This document shows positions 1 through 10,092 of a stretch of 64,000 bases of DNA, in pieces; within the stretch, counting starts at the first letter, position 1, and each line of letters starts with the position of its first letter. The notes beneath the pieces were generated by a model. The model was not told the origin of the DNA, did no database searches, and saw only the letters and a list, made by a program, of their open reading frames with translations. The stretch covers positions 141,686 through 205,685 of the forward strand of contig NZ_MKKA01000044.1 of NCBI RefSeq assembly GCF_001942405.1, given 5' to 3'. The position numbers and the translations under genes were made by a program. The stretch is from Ornithinimicrobium sp. CNJ-824 (GTDB taxonomy: Bacteria > Actinomycetota > Actinomycetes > Actinomycetales > Dermatophilaceae).

Positions 1-2
1 CG

Positions 3-173
3 GCGTCGACGTTCCTGTGCACTGCCAACTCCCTGTCCCAGCCGGTCGGGCTCGCGCTCGGCTCGCAGGCGGGGGAGGGGCGGTTGGCCGAGGTGCTCCA
101 CGAGGCCGGCTTCGGCTCGGTCCGCCGGGCGGCGGAGAACGACTTCAACATGGTCCTGGAGGCGAAGGTCTGA
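3..173 (+). CDS. SAM-dependent methyltransferase, C-terminal end (partial)
   Basis: Only the last 56 codons lie in the window; the gene begins to the left. The visible tail ends in a GFGSVRRAAENDFNMVLEAKV-like segment (a helix, then a beta strand with RRAAE..FNMVLEA). This is the closing strand typical of class I methyltransferases of the mycobacterial Rv2258c type. No SAM-binding motif is visible because the Rossmann part is outside. The reading frame closes with TGA at 171-173. About 200 bases follow before the next start. They hold no gene that I can support, only a GC-rich leader with a small GCTCC..GGAGC hairpin near 257. The substrate cannot be stated. Confidence 0.6.
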   Translation, partial: ASTFLCTANSLSQPVGLALGSQAGEGRLAEVLHEAGFGSVRRAAENDFNMVLEAKV

Positions 174-370
174 CCTGGGCGGCGGGAGGTGCCGCGCACC
201 TGAGCAGAGGGCGCGGCGCCTCCTGTCGGGGTCGGCGCGGCGGGTCAGGGGCGTACGCTCCGAAGGAGCGAGACGGTCCAGGTCTCCCCATCGAGGGGCA
301 TCCATGCCACACCCGTCTCCGCACGACTTCTGCTTCGTCCTGGGCGCCCCGCGCGGCGGGAGGCACTGAG

Positions 371-1524
371 GTGGGGCCCCTGCTCTCGGTCGGCGTGACG
401 GCCCACTCCCGCAAGGAGAACGAGCACCGCCTGCCGATCCACCCCGAGCACCTGGCCACGATCGACGGGGACCTGCGGTCCCGGATCTTCGTCGAGGAGG
501 GGTACGGCGCCCGCTTCGGCGTGACCGACGAGTCGCTCGCCGACCTGGTGGGCGGCGTCAGGACCCGAGCCGAGCTCATCGCGGAGTGCGACGTCATCCT
601 CCTGCCCAAGGTGCAGGCCGAGGACCTCGCGGAGATGCGGGACGGCAGATCGTGTGGGGGTGGCCGCACTGCGTCCAGGACGCCGGGCTCACCCAGCAGG
701 CCGTCGACCGGCGCCAGACCCTCATCGCGTTCGAGGCGATGAACCACTGGTCCCGCAGCGGCAGCTTCATGCTGCACGTCTTCCACCTCAACAACGAGCT
801 GGCCGGCTACTGCTCGGTGCTGCACTCGCTCGAGCTCATCGGCTCCACCGGGAGCTACGGCCCGAAACGCAGCGCCGTCGTCATCGGCTTCGGCGCGACG
901 GCCCGCGGTGCGGTGACCGCGTTGACCGTACTCGGCGTCAACGACGTCCGGGTGCTCACCCAGCGCAAGGTCGCCGCCGTCGCCTCGCCCATCCACTCGG
1001 TGGAGATCGTCCACCTCGACCAGGACGAGGACCCGGCCCTGACGACCGTCGTCACCCGGGACGGCCCCGTCCCGCTGGCGCCCTACCTCGCCGAGAACGA
1101 CATCGTCGTCAACTGCGTCCTGCAGGACACCGCAGCGCCGTGGACCTTCCTCACCGAGGAGGACCTGACGATGTTCCGTCCGGGGAGCCTCGTCGTCGAC
1201 GTGTCCTGCGACGAGGGCATTATGGGGTTCAGCTGGGCCCGGCCGACGACCTTCGACGACCCCACCTTCGTCGTGGGCGACAACATCACCTACTACGCCG
1301 TCGACCATACCCCGACCTACCTGTGGAACTCGGCGACCTGGGAGATCAGCGCGGCCCTGCTGCCGCACCTGCGCACGGTCCTCTCGGGCCCGGAGGCGTG
1401 GGCGGCCGAGCCCACCATCGACCGGGCGATCGAGATCCAGGACGGGGTCATTCGCAACCCGGCCGTGCTGGCGTTCCAGGACCGGGAGGCGACCTATCCG
1501 CACGCGCGGGCGGCCGCCGGCTGA
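371..1524 (+). CDS. N5-(carboxyethyl)ornithine synthase-like dehydrogenase (frame broken near 645)
   Basis: This is an AlaDH/PNT-type NAD(P)-dependent opine dehydrogenase. The family condenses pyruvate with the delta-amino group of ornithine (or with lysine). The GTG at 371 follows GGGAGG with good spacing, giving a start SVGVTAHSRKENEHRLPIHP. Then come FVEEGYGARFGV, an IVWGWPHCVQ segment, the NAD-binding VVIGFGATARGAV near the middle, and a C-terminal DNITYYAVDHTPTYLW region, all in the order of the Lactococcus Ceo enzyme. The frame changes near base 645, between RDG and QIVWGW. One added base restores a continuous protein of about 384 aa, so a single missing base is likely. The gene stands alone. 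The ornithine-specific reaction is inferred from family likeness; a related amino-acid dehydrogenase role cannot be excluded. Confidence 0.75.
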
Positions 1525-1608
1525 GCAGCTCCTGGACCAGGCTGCCCGGGGCGTCGGAGTGGTCCCGATGAGCGAGATGGTGGCGCACCCCTGCACGTCG
1601 GCGCTTGA

Positions 1609-3069
<1,461 letters not shown>

Positions 3070-3082
3070 GAGGTATGCGGTG

Positions 3083-3582
3083 TCAGCGGGAGGAGGATCC
3101 GGCCAGGGCGGCCTCGATCACGTCGACGACCTGCGGATCGGTCGGCTCGGTCTGCGGGCGGAACCGCGCGACGGGCTCGCCGCGTCCGTCGACGACCCAC
3201 TTCTCGAAGTTCCACGCGACGTCCCCGGCCTCGCCGTCGCGTCCGGCACCTGGGTCAGCTCGGCGAAGACGGGGTGCTGGTCGGCCCCGTTGACGTCGAC
3301 CTTGTCCATCATCGGGAAGCTCACGCCGTAGGTGGCCGAGCAGAACTGCGCGATCTTCTCGTTGGTGCCCGGTTCCTGGCCGCCGAACTGGTTGCAGGGG
3401 AAGCCGACGACGGTCAGGCCACGGTCGCCGTACTGCTCCTGCAGCTGCTCGAGCCCGGCGTACTGCGGGGTCAGACCGCAGCGGGAGGCGACGTTGACGA
3501 TCAGCAGGACACGGCCGGCGTGCTCGCCCAGCGTGGTCGGTCGGCCGTCGAGGGTGGTCACAGGTATGTCGTGCAGGTTCAC
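3083..3582 (-). CDS. Glutathione peroxidase family thiol peroxidase (frame broken near 3237)
   Basis: This thioredoxin-fold peroxidase reduces peroxides; in actinobacteria it probably uses thioredoxin or mycothiol rather than glutathione (inference). The start MNLHDIPVTTLDG is followed by the peroxidatic motif NVASRCGLTPQY, with a normal Cys codon and not UGA. Then come VVGFPCNQFGGQEPG with the Gln of the catalytic triad, and WNFEKWVVDGRGEPVARF with the catalytic Trp and Asn. The frame shifts between the VPD segment and the WNFEKW segment; one added base gives a normal 166-aa protein. It is divergent from the LLM oxidoreductase gene. Because both halves match the family well, I treat this as a real gene carrying a consensus error. 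Confidence 0.8.
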
Positions 3583-3635
3583 GCGGCCACTGTAGGCGGC
3601 CCCGGGGGCCGGGCCACACCCATGCCCCGGGGGCC

Positions 3636-3641
3636 TAGCGT
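3636..3641 (+). promoter_or_regulatory. Putative -10 element TAGCGT of a leaderless promoter
   Basis: TAGCGT lies six bases ahead of the ATG at 3648, leaving no room for a ribosome binding site. The same -10/start spacing recurs at several other genes in this window, which suggests leaderless transcription. Confidence 0.45.
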
Positions 3642-3647
3642 GGGCCC

Positions 3648-4445
3648 ATGAAGTTCGGCGTGAGCATCCCCCCGTTCACCGATCCTTCCCGGGTCGTCGG
3701 CTGGGCCCGGGAGGCCGAGGCCAACGGGTGGGACGGGGTCTTCCTGTGGGACCACGTGCAGTGGCGGCCCGGGGCGGCCCCGCTCGACCCGTGGGTGATG
3801 CTGGGGGCCCTCGTCTCCGTCACCGCCACGGTGCGCCTCGGCACCCTGGTCACCCCGCTCTCACGCCGTCGCCCCTATGCCGTGGCCAAGCAGCTCACTA
3901 CGCTGGACCGGCTCAGCGGCGGCCGGGCGGTGCTCGGGGTCGGCCTCGGCGAACCGCCGGACCGGGACTTCGCCGACCTGGGCGAGGAGTCCGACCCCCG
4001 GGTGCGCGCCGCGATGCTGGACGAGGGGCTCTCCGTCGTCGACCGGCTGATGCGCGGCCCCACCGACGTCGCCGGCGACCACTACCGCGTCCGGGCCGAC
4101 CTCCACCCACGCCCGGTGCAGCAGCCCCGTCCGCCGATCTGGGTGGCCGGGGTAGCGCCCCACCGTCGACCGCTGGCCCGCGCCCGCCGCTGGGACGGGA
4201 TCGTGCCGATCGGCCCGGAGGACCACCTCACCCCCGAGCAGCTGGCCGACTACCTGGCCTTGGACGGCGCCGAGGCCCGCCCGGGGTGGGACGTCGTCGT
4301 GCACCCGGCCGCCGGGGTGCCCGCGCAGGAGTATGCCGACGCCAGGGCGACCTGGCTCGTCCGGTCGGTCTTCCCGGTGGAGGAGCGCTGGGAGGACCAG
4401 GTCGAGGCGATCGTGCGCGACGACCCTCGGGTTCCTGCCGGCTGA
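3648..4445 (+). CDS. LLM-class F420/flavin-dependent oxidoreductase
   Basis: A complete 265-aa protein of the bacterial luciferase-like monooxygenase superfamily (TIM barrel). It starts with MKFGVSIPPFTDPSRVVGWAREAE. Further family features are GVFLWDHVQW, the MLGALVSVTATVRLGTLVTPL stretch, a LDRLSGGRAVLGVGLG turn, and a PRPPIWVAGVAP segment near the cofactor site. It is shorter than typical 320-350-aa members, as in the single-domain F420-dependent subgroup. Whether it uses F420H2 or FMNH2 and which substrate it acts on cannot be read from the sequence. It is transcribed alone from a probable leaderless promoter and is divergent from the peroxidase gene. Confidence 0.85.
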   Translation: MKFGVSIPPFTDPSRVVGWAREAEANGWDGVFLWDHVQWRPGAAPLDPWVMLGALVSVTATVRLGTLVTPLSRRRPYAVAKQLTTLDRLSGGRAVLGVGLGEPPDRDFADLGEESDPRVRAAMLDEGLSVVDRLMRGPTDVAGDHYRVRADLHPRPVQQPRPPIWVAGVAPHRRPLARARRWDGIVPIGPEDHLTPEQLADYLALDGAEARPGWDVVVHPAAGVPAQEYADARATWLVRSVFPVEERWEDQVEAIVRDDPRVPAG

Positions 4446-4490
4446 ACGACACACCAGGTCCGGAGCGGACCCGAGGCGACGCGCGGCGCG

Positions 4491-4496
4491 TACCGT
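4491..4496 (+). promoter_or_regulatory. Putative -10 element TACCGT of a leaderless promoter
   Basis: TACCGT sits six bases before the ATG at 4503 of the sulfatase gene. No Shine-Dalgarno sequence lies between the two. Confidence 0.4.
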
Positions 4497-4502
4497 GGAC
4501 AG

Positions 4503-6571
4503 ATGGCACCGGCGATGACGCCGGGTGGAGCATCGGTGCCGCCCGTGACGGCCCGCCAACGCCCCGGTCGGGGTGCTGGCGCGAGGCCGCTCGCCCTGGC
4601 CAGGTTCCTCTTCATCGCGGTCCTCGCTCTCGAGCTGATCCTGCGGGCACGGACCGAGGCCCCCTTCCTGACCGTCGGGCTGCTGCGGGCCGCCGTCTTC
4701 GCCGCGGTCACGGCCCTGGCGATCACGCTGGTCGCCGGTCTGCTGCCCGGGCGGGTCCGCGACGTGGCGGTGGGGCTCGCGCTGACCTTCCTCACGCTGC
4801 TGTTCGTGTCGCAGCTCATCTACTACGACATCTTCGGCACCTTCTACACGGTCTTCTCCGCCACCAACGCCGGCCAGGTGGCAGAGTTCGCCGCCGACAT
4901 CGTGGGCAAGATCGCCGAGAACGCCTGGTGGCTGCTGGCTCTGTCGGTGCCCCTGCTGGTCTTCGTCGGGTCGCGGTTCCGCGCCGGCCCCCGGCGCCGG
5001 GCCTCGTGGCGGCAGCAGGCCGTGACCGCCGGGATGCTCGTCCTCCTCGTCGGCGGTGCCCTGGCCGGTATCAACCTGGGCGACCGGGGCCAGAACAGCG
5101 CGTACGACACCTACTACCGCGACCAGCACCCGGTCACGGCGGTCAACCGGCTGGGGCTGGTGACGAGCATGCGGGTCGACCTGCAGCGCAACCTGCTCGG
5201 CCTCGGCGGCGAGAAGGCGCCGCCGGCGGCGGTGGCGCCCCCACGGCATACCCCCGACGGGGCCGTCACCGAGGAGCCTCCCGCGGACGGGGCCCGGCAG
5301 ACCTCGGGAGCCCGGGGCGAGCCGGAACGGGAGGCGGCACCGGAGCCCAACGTGCTGGACATCGACTTCGACCAGCTCGCCGCCGAGGAGGACGACGACG
5401 AGCTGCGCGCCCTGCACGAGTACTTCGCCGCGCGGGAACCGACCGTCCAGAACGAGCAGACCGGCCGGTTCGAGGGCTACAACCTCGTGTTCGTCACCGC
5501 CGAGGGCTTCTCCCACCTCGCCGTCGACCCCGAGGTCACGCCCACGCTGCACACGCTGACCCAGGAGGGCATCAGGTTCACCGACTTCTACACCCCCATC
5601 TGGGGCGTGAGCACCTCCGACGGGGAGTACGTGGCCACCACCGGGCTGATCCCCAAGAGCGGCGTCTGGAGCATGTACCAGTCGGGCGACAACGCGATGC
5701 CGTTCGCCATGGGCAACCAGCTGGGGCGGCTGGGCTATGCGACCCTCGCCTACCACAACCACACCTACGACTACTACCGGCGGGACGTCTCGCACCCGAA
5801 CCTGGGCTACGACTACAAGGGGCTGGGCAGCGGGCTGGACGTCACGCCCACCTGGCCGGAGTCGGACGTGGAGATGATCGAGCTGACCATGCCGGAGGTG
5901 CTCGAGCAGGAGCCGTTCCACGCCTACTACATGACCGTCAGCGGGCACCTGCAATACACCTTCGGCGGCAACTTCATCGCGGTGAAGAACCGGGAGCTGG
6001 TCGAGGACCTGCCTACTCCGAGGCGGGGAAGGCCCACATGGCGACCCAGATCGAGCTGGACCGGGCGATGGAGCTGCTGCTCGAGGAGCTGGAGGAGGAC
6101 GGCGTCGCCGACCGGACCCTCGTCGTGCTCAGCTCGGACCACTACCCCTACGGGCTGACGCGGGAGCAGATCGAGGAGCTGGAGGGGCACGAGGTGGACG
6201 ACATCGAGCTCTACCGCAACAGCCTCGTCATGTATGCGCCAGGGATGGAGCCGATGACCGTCGACGAGCCGGTCGCCAGCATGGACATCATCCCCACGCT
6301 GTCCAACCTTCTGGGGCTGGAGTTCGACTCGCGGCTGCTCATGGGCCGGGACGTCTTCTCCGACGCCGAGCCGCTGGTCATCTTCAGCGACCGCAGCTTC
6401 CTCACCGACAAGGGCAGGTATGACGCGGTGGCCCAGGAGTTCACGCCCGCCGAGGGGGTGGAGGTGCCGGAGGGCTACCGGCAGGCGATCTCCGACGAGA
6501 TCGACCGGCGGTTCTACTACTCGGCGATGATCCTGGACCGCGACTACTACGGGGTGGTCGTGGATCGGTGA
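4503..6571 (+). CDS. LTA synthase-like membrane sulfatase/phosphoglycerol transferase (frame broken near 6012)
   Basis: About 689 aa after restoring one base. The N-terminal ~200 residues hold several hydrophobic helices, followed by an acidic linker, then an extracytoplasmic sulfatase-fold domain of the LtaS/phosphoglycerol transferase family. Metal-site motifs are visible: FVTAEGFSHLAVD (about 330), the nucleophile region GVSTSDGEYVATTG (about 370), HNHTYDYYRRD, and SSDHYPYG (about 543). The frame changes inside DLPYSEAGKA near base 6012; the downstream part continues to a normal stop. A role in cell-envelope polyol-phosphate polymer assembly is inferred from the family. The gene lies 13 bases ahead of a MetX-like hydrolase. 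Confidence 0.8.
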
Positions 6572-6584
6572 CCGTTCGACAGCG

Positions 6585-7655
6585 ATGACGTTGGAGAACC
6601 CGTTCTACAGCCCCGAGGTGCAGGGAGCCTACGAGCTCCACTCCGTCGGCCGGTTCGAGCTGGAGGAGGGCGGGGTCATCCCCGACCTCCAGCTGGCCGT
6701 CGCCACCTACGGCCAGCTCAACGAGGCCAAGGACAACGCGATCCTCATCCCCACCTGGTTCTCCGGCACCCACCAGACGTGGGAGCTGACCTACATCGGC
6801 GAGGGGCGCGCGCTGGACCCGTCGAGGTACTTCATCGTCGTGGTCAACCAGATCGGCAACGGCCTGTCGACCTCCCCGCACAACACCGACGGCGAGATCG
6901 CCATGTCCTCCTTCCCGCACGTGCGGATCGGGGACGACGTCCGGGCCCAGGAGCAGCTGCTGCGCGAGGAGTTCGGCATCGAGCGGCTGGCCCTGGTCGT
7001 CGGCGGGTCGATGGGCGCCCAGCAGACCTGGGAGTGGGCGGTGCGCTTCCCGGAGAAGGTGCAGCGGGCCGCGATGATCGCCGGCACCGCGCAGAACACC
7101 CCGCACGACTTCCTCTTCACCCAGACGCTCATGGACGCCATCACCTCCGACCCGGGCTGGAACGGCGGGGAGTATGCCGCTGCCGCGGACGTCGGCGAGG
7201 GGTTGCGTCGGCACGCCGACATCTGGGCCGTCATGGGCCTGTCCACCGAGTTCTGGCGCTCGGAGTTCTGGCGCAACGTCGAGCTGCCGGACGTCAGCTG
7301 GGACACCTTCGAGGAGTTCCGCGACAACTTCCTGCGGCCCACGTTCGTCGCGATGGACCCCAACGCGCTGCTGGCGATGGCGTGGAAGTGGCAGCGCGGC
7401 GACGTCGCCCGCAACGCCGGCGGCGACCTGGCCGCCGCCCTCGGCCGGATCACCGCCAAGACGTTCGTCATGCCGATCGACGAGGACATGTTCTTCCCGC
7501 CCCGTGACTGTGCCCGCGAGCAGGAGCTGGTGCCCGGCAGCGAGCTGCGCACCCTGCACTCGATCGCGGGGCACTTCGGGCTGTTCGGGTTCGAGGAGGC
7601 CTACCTGGCCGAGGTCGACGACAACCTCAGGGAGCTGCTCGCCGCCGAGGTGTGA
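6585..7655 (+). CDS. Alpha/beta-fold hydrolase of the homoserine O-acetyltransferase (MetX) group
   Basis: A complete 356-aa protein. It has MetX-like topology: LQLAVATYGQLNEAKDNAIL at the first strands, the nucleophile elbow VVGGSMGAQQTWEWA, the acid region MPIDEDMFFPP and the catalytic His in SIAGHFGLFGFE. These residues define a Ser-Asp-His hydrolase or acyltransferase. Typical MetX enzymes keep further conserved blocks that are only partly seen here. The safer call is a MetX-like alpha/beta hydrolase, with homoserine acetylation as one possibility. It begins 13 bases after the sulfatase stop and may be co-transcribed with it. Confidence 0.75.
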   Translation: MTLENPFYSPEVQGAYELHSVGRFELEEGGVIPDLQLAVATYGQLNEAKDNAILIPTWFSGTHQTWELTYIGEGRALDPSRYFIVVVNQIGNGLSTSPHNTDGEIAMSSFPHVRIGDDVRAQEQLLREEFGIERLALVVGGSMGAQQTWEWAVRFPEKVQRAAMIAGTAQNTPHDFLFTQTLMDAITSDPGWNGGEYAAAADVGEGLRRHADIWAVMGLSTEFWRSEFWRNVELPDVSWDTFEEFRDNFLRPTFVAMDPNALLAMAWKWQRGDVARNAGGDLAAALGRITAKTFVMPIDEDMFFPPRDCAREQELVPGSELRTLHSIAGHFGLFGFEEAYLAEVDDNLRELLAAEV

Positions 7656-7699
7656 CTCCGGCGGGGCCACGTCAATGGGCTTGCTCTTCAGGGGCGGCG

Positions 7700-8095
7700 T
7701 CAGATGACCAGCACCCGCGCGTCGCTCAAGGATGTCGCTCCTCTGGCCAGACGGGTGTCACGGGTCACCAGCGGCGCGGCGAGCTCCTCGGCCAGGGCGA
7801 CGTACGCCGCGTCGTAGGCACTCAGGTTCCGACCGAGGTCCAGCGCCCTGAGGGCGGAGGACCGATCCATCGCCCACCGGTCTATCCGCAGGTCGTGCAG
7901 GTCGTGGAGCGCGTCGCGAGCCCGGCCGATCGTCAGGTGCCTGCCCCTGACCAGGCCTCTCACCGCGTGCAGGACCTCGACGTCCACGTGGGCGGGGGCG
8001 TGCCACTGACCGGTTGCTGCCGGGCCCAGCCGTTCCGCATCCAGGACGCCCGTCAGCAGGTCGACGACGACCGAGGCGTCGACGACCCAGGTCAT
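7700..8095 (-). CDS. vapC: VapC-type PIN-domain ribonuclease toxin
   Basis: A 131-aa PIN domain. Acidic active-site residues are at the expected places: VVDASVVVDLL at the N-terminus, a central VEVLHAVRGL with the conserved Glu, and the AYDAAYVALAEEL.APLVTRDTRLAR region with the C-terminal Asp residues. The family cleaves tRNA or rRNA when freed from its antitoxin. Its start overlaps the antitoxin stop by four bases (ATGA), as in many vapBC operons. It is convergent with the MetX-like gene. Confidence 0.85.
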   Translation of the reverse strand: MTWVVDASVVVDLLTGVLDAERLGPAATGQWHAPAHVDVEVLHAVRGLVRGRHLTIGRARDALHDLHDLRIDRWAMDRSSALRALDLGRNLSAYDAAYVALAEELAAPLVTRDTRLARGATSLSDARVLVI

Positions 8096-8334
8096 GCGTC
8101 CCGTGGCTGGTCGGCGTCACGGAGCTGGCGGATCAGCGCCGTGGAGGAGACGGTGGACCGCTCGGACCGGGCCGCGACCCGGTCGAGCACCTCGGCACGC
8201 TCGGGGCGGGACGCCTCCTCCTCGAGCAGCCGTCGTAGCAGGAGGTTCAGCGAGATGCCCTGCCGCGCGGCCCGAGCCTTGAGCGTGTCGCGGACGGTCT
8301 CGTCGACGTCACGGATCTGGATGAGCACCGACAT
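8092..8334 (-). CDS. vapB: VapB/FitA-type ribbon-helix-helix antitoxin
   Basis: An 80-aa protein starting MSVLIQIRDVDETVRDTLKA. This is the short N-terminal beta strand and helix-turn-helix of FitA/VapB ribbon-helix-helix antitoxins, followed by RQGISLNLLLRRLLEEEA and a flexible C-terminal toxin-binding tail. I chose the ATG at 8334 because a TACACT -10 element lies six bases upstream and a perfect palindrome sits just beyond it. The longer frame to 8421 would run through both. Confidence 0.8.
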   Translation of the reverse strand: MSVLIQIRDVDETVRDTLKARAARQGISLNLLLRRLLEEEASRPERAEVLDRVAARSERSTVSSTALIRQLRDADQPRDA

Positions 8335-8340
8335 GGATGG

Positions 8341-8359
8341 AGTGTAATGCACAGTGCAT
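8341..8359 (-). promoter_or_regulatory. vapBC leaderless promoter and autoregulatory palindrome
   Basis: On the minus strand TACACT (complement of 8341-8346) lies six bases before the vapB ATG. Directly upstream is the perfect inverted repeat ATGCAC-A-GTGCAT at 8347-8359, the expected site for VapB/VapBC autorepression. Confidence 0.6.
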
Positions 8360-8378
8360 GAAAACCGTGCGGTGGCTT

Positions 8379-8398
8379 GTGGCCCCCCGAGGGGCCAC
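8379..8398 (-). terminator. Hairpin after the flavoprotein gene
   Basis: GTGGCCCC (8379-8386) and GGGGCCAC (8391-8398) form a perfect 8-bp stem with a 4-base loop, about 27 bases beyond the stop of the minus-strand flavoprotein gene. No long U-tract follows, so termination strength is uncertain. Confidence 0.5.
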
Positions 8399-8424
8399 GA
8401 CCGGTCGACCGCGGTGCGCACCGT

Positions 8425-9606
8425 TCAGGGGACGAGGCGCCCCCTGAGCAGCGACCGGAAGTAGATCATCGGCTCGACGTAGCGGTCGAAGGCCCACAGC
8501 CAGCGCCGCGGAACGGTCAGGTCGACCAGGCCGGTCGTCTGCTGCTGCGCGCCGGCGCGGTCGAACTCGGCCAGGAACAGGTGCCGGCGGTCGACGGTGA
8601 CCGGGATGATCGTGTAGCCGTCGTAGCGCTTCAGCGGCTCCTCCAGCCGGGCGGCGCGGATGTTGTCGGCGAGGATCTCGACCTGCCGGCGCAGGGCCCC
8701 GCCCGAAGGCCTCGTCCCCAGGGCCGCGACGTCGCCCAGGCTCCACACCCGCGGGGCGGAGCGGTGGGCCATCGTCCCCGGGTCGACGTCCACCTGGCCA
8801 GCCACGTCCTGGCCGGCCAGCGGGGCCAGCCATCCCGGCCCGCGGTAGTGGGGGACGACGAACGCGTGGTCGACCTCGTCGAGCAGGACCCCGTCCGCCG
8901 CGCCACCGAGGGTGAGGGTGCGTGCCTCGTGGTCGACGGCCGCGACGGTCGAGCCATGGTGCACGCTGACGCCCGCCTCGGCCAGGCGCGGCTCCATCCG
9001 GCGGTCGGCGAACGGCAGGTCGAGGACGGCGGAGTACGGCGTGACGAGGTGGACGTCGATCCCCGGCAGGACGCCCTGCTCCCGCCAGTGGTCGAGGGCC
9101 AGGAAGAGCGGCTTGAGCGCCGTGCCCCCGCAGGGGGAGGGCTCCGGAGGGATCGTGAAGACCACCCGGCCCCGCGTCATACGCCTGACGGCACTCCACG
9201 CGGGCTCGGCCTGGCTCTCCAGGTGGGGCGTGGTCGACCAGCCCGCCTCCATCGCCGCCGCCAGCCCCGGTATGCCGTCCAGGTCCTCCTCGAGCCCGGG
9301 GGCCAGGACGAGGTCGTCGTACCCGACGAGGGCGCCGTCCTCGAGCTCGAGCTCGCGCTGCTCGTGGTGGACCGCGACGGCGCGGCTGGGCAGCCAGGTG
9401 CACCCGTCGGGCACGACCTCCAGGGCCGGGCGGGTGAGCTCGGTCATCGACGCCTGCCCGCCGGCGACGTAGTTGAGCATGGGCCGGTAGCGGTGCGGGC
9501 GGTCCGGCGTGACGATCGCGACGTCACGGGCGCCGATCCGCCGCAGCCGCGCGGCCAGGGAGATGCCGGCGTTGCCGCCACCGACGATCAGGACGTCGTG
9601 CCACAT
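8425..9606 (-). CDS. FAD-dependent sulfide:quinone reductase-like oxidoreductase
   Basis: A 393-aa two-dinucleotide-binding flavoprotein. The N-terminus MWHDVLIVGGGNAGISLAAR is the FAD-binding GxGxxG fold. Later come a DDLVLAPG segment, a VVFTIPPEPSPCGG block with one Cys of the SQR type, and RVWSLGDVAALGTRPSGGALR (the ATG/GD motif). The C-terminal part resembles SQR-like proteins with a region that could contact the membrane. AAGGAG lies eight bases before the ATG at 9606. Full SQR enzymes need a redox Cys pair, which I cannot confirm, so a related NAD(P)/FAD oxidoreductase role remains possible. Confidence 0.75.
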   Translation of the reverse strand: MWHDVLIVGGGNAGISLAARLRRIGARDVAIVTPDRPHRYRPMLNYVAGGQASMTELTRPALEVVPDGCTWLPSRAVAVHHEQRELELEDGALVGYDDLVLAPGLEEDLDGIPGLAAAMEAGWSTTPHLESQAEPAWSAVRRMTRGRVVFTIPPEPSPCGGTALKPLFLALDHWREQGVLPGIDVHLVTPYSAVLDLPFADRRMEPRLAEAGVSVHHGSTVAAVDHEARTLTLGGAADGVLLDEVDHAFVVPHYRGPGWLAPLAGQDVAGQVDVDPGTMAHRSAPRVWSLGDVAALGTRPSGGALRRQVEILADNIRAARLEEPLKRYDGYTIIPVTVDRRHLFLAEFDRAGAQQQTTGLVDLTVPRRWLWAFDRYVEPMIYFRSLLRGRLVP

Positions 9607-9737
9607 GGGGTGCTCCTTGTCCTCGGGTCGTGCGGTTCGCTCCTGACGGTAGCGGTGGGGACGGGCGCGTGCCGGACGGAGGCCCCGCGGCCGCCGCCCG
9701 GCGGGTCGGCCCGGGGCGTCGGTGGGACCATGGGCGC

Positions 9738-9983
9738 ATGAGCGGCGCGAGCGAGATCGAGCAGCAGCACAGGCAGTGGCTGGACCGCGTGGGCGAGGTC
9801 GTCGGCGAGCCGCTGGACGGACGGGCGGTCGAGCGGGTGCTCGAGCTGGCCAAGCGCGTCGCCCACGGGGCCGACCGCCCCCTGGCGCTGGTCGCGGCGT
9901 ACGCCCTGGGGGTCGCCGTGGCCCGTGGTGCCGACGCCGATGCGACGGCCCGCCGCATCGCCGACCTGGGCGGGCAGGACTGA
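9738..9983 (+). CDS. Small DUF6457-like protein
   Basis: An 81-aa soluble protein rich in helix formers ([49 protein letters not shown]). The pattern resembles the actinobacterial DUF6457 family, often found near molybdenum-cofactor genes; no such genes are seen here. I chose the ATG at 9738 because the upstream extension is Gly/Pro-rich, low-complexity and antisense-like. Function unknown. Confidence 0.6.
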   Translation: MSGASEIEQQHRQWLDRVGEVVGEPLDGRAVERVLELAKRVAHGADRPLALVAAYALGVAVARGADADATARRIADLGGQD

Positions 9984-10028
9984 CGGGCACGACCCAGCGC
10001 GGTCGAGCGCCGGGGCGCATTCCTCCGT

Positions 10029-10075
10029 TAGCCTGACGCGCACCCCTACGACCGGCCGGGGCGGAGCGGCCCCGG
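10029..10075 (+). promoter_or_regulatory. Putative promoter and leader hairpin of the phosphofructokinase gene
   Basis: A TAGCCT -10-like element at 10029-10034 is followed by a perfect 7-bp hairpin: CCGGGGC at 10056-10062 and GCCCCGG at 10069-10075. It lies in what would be a leader of roughly 50 bases before the GTG at 10093. It does not match a riboswitch class that I recognise. Confidence 0.35.
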
Positions 10076-10092
10076 TCAGAGCGGAGAGCGAC

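Noticed and set aside
3083..3582. Selenocysteine glutathione peroxidase
   Set aside because: The active-site codon is Cys (in NVASRCGLTPQY), not an in-frame TGA, and no SECIS-like context was sought or seen.
7700..8334. vapBC as part of a defence island
   Set aside because: It is a lone TA pair between housekeeping genes, of normal GC content, with no linked defence genes.
10029..10092. Riboswitch in the PFK leader
   Set aside because: Only one short perfect stem is visible and the leader is too short and featureless for a known class.
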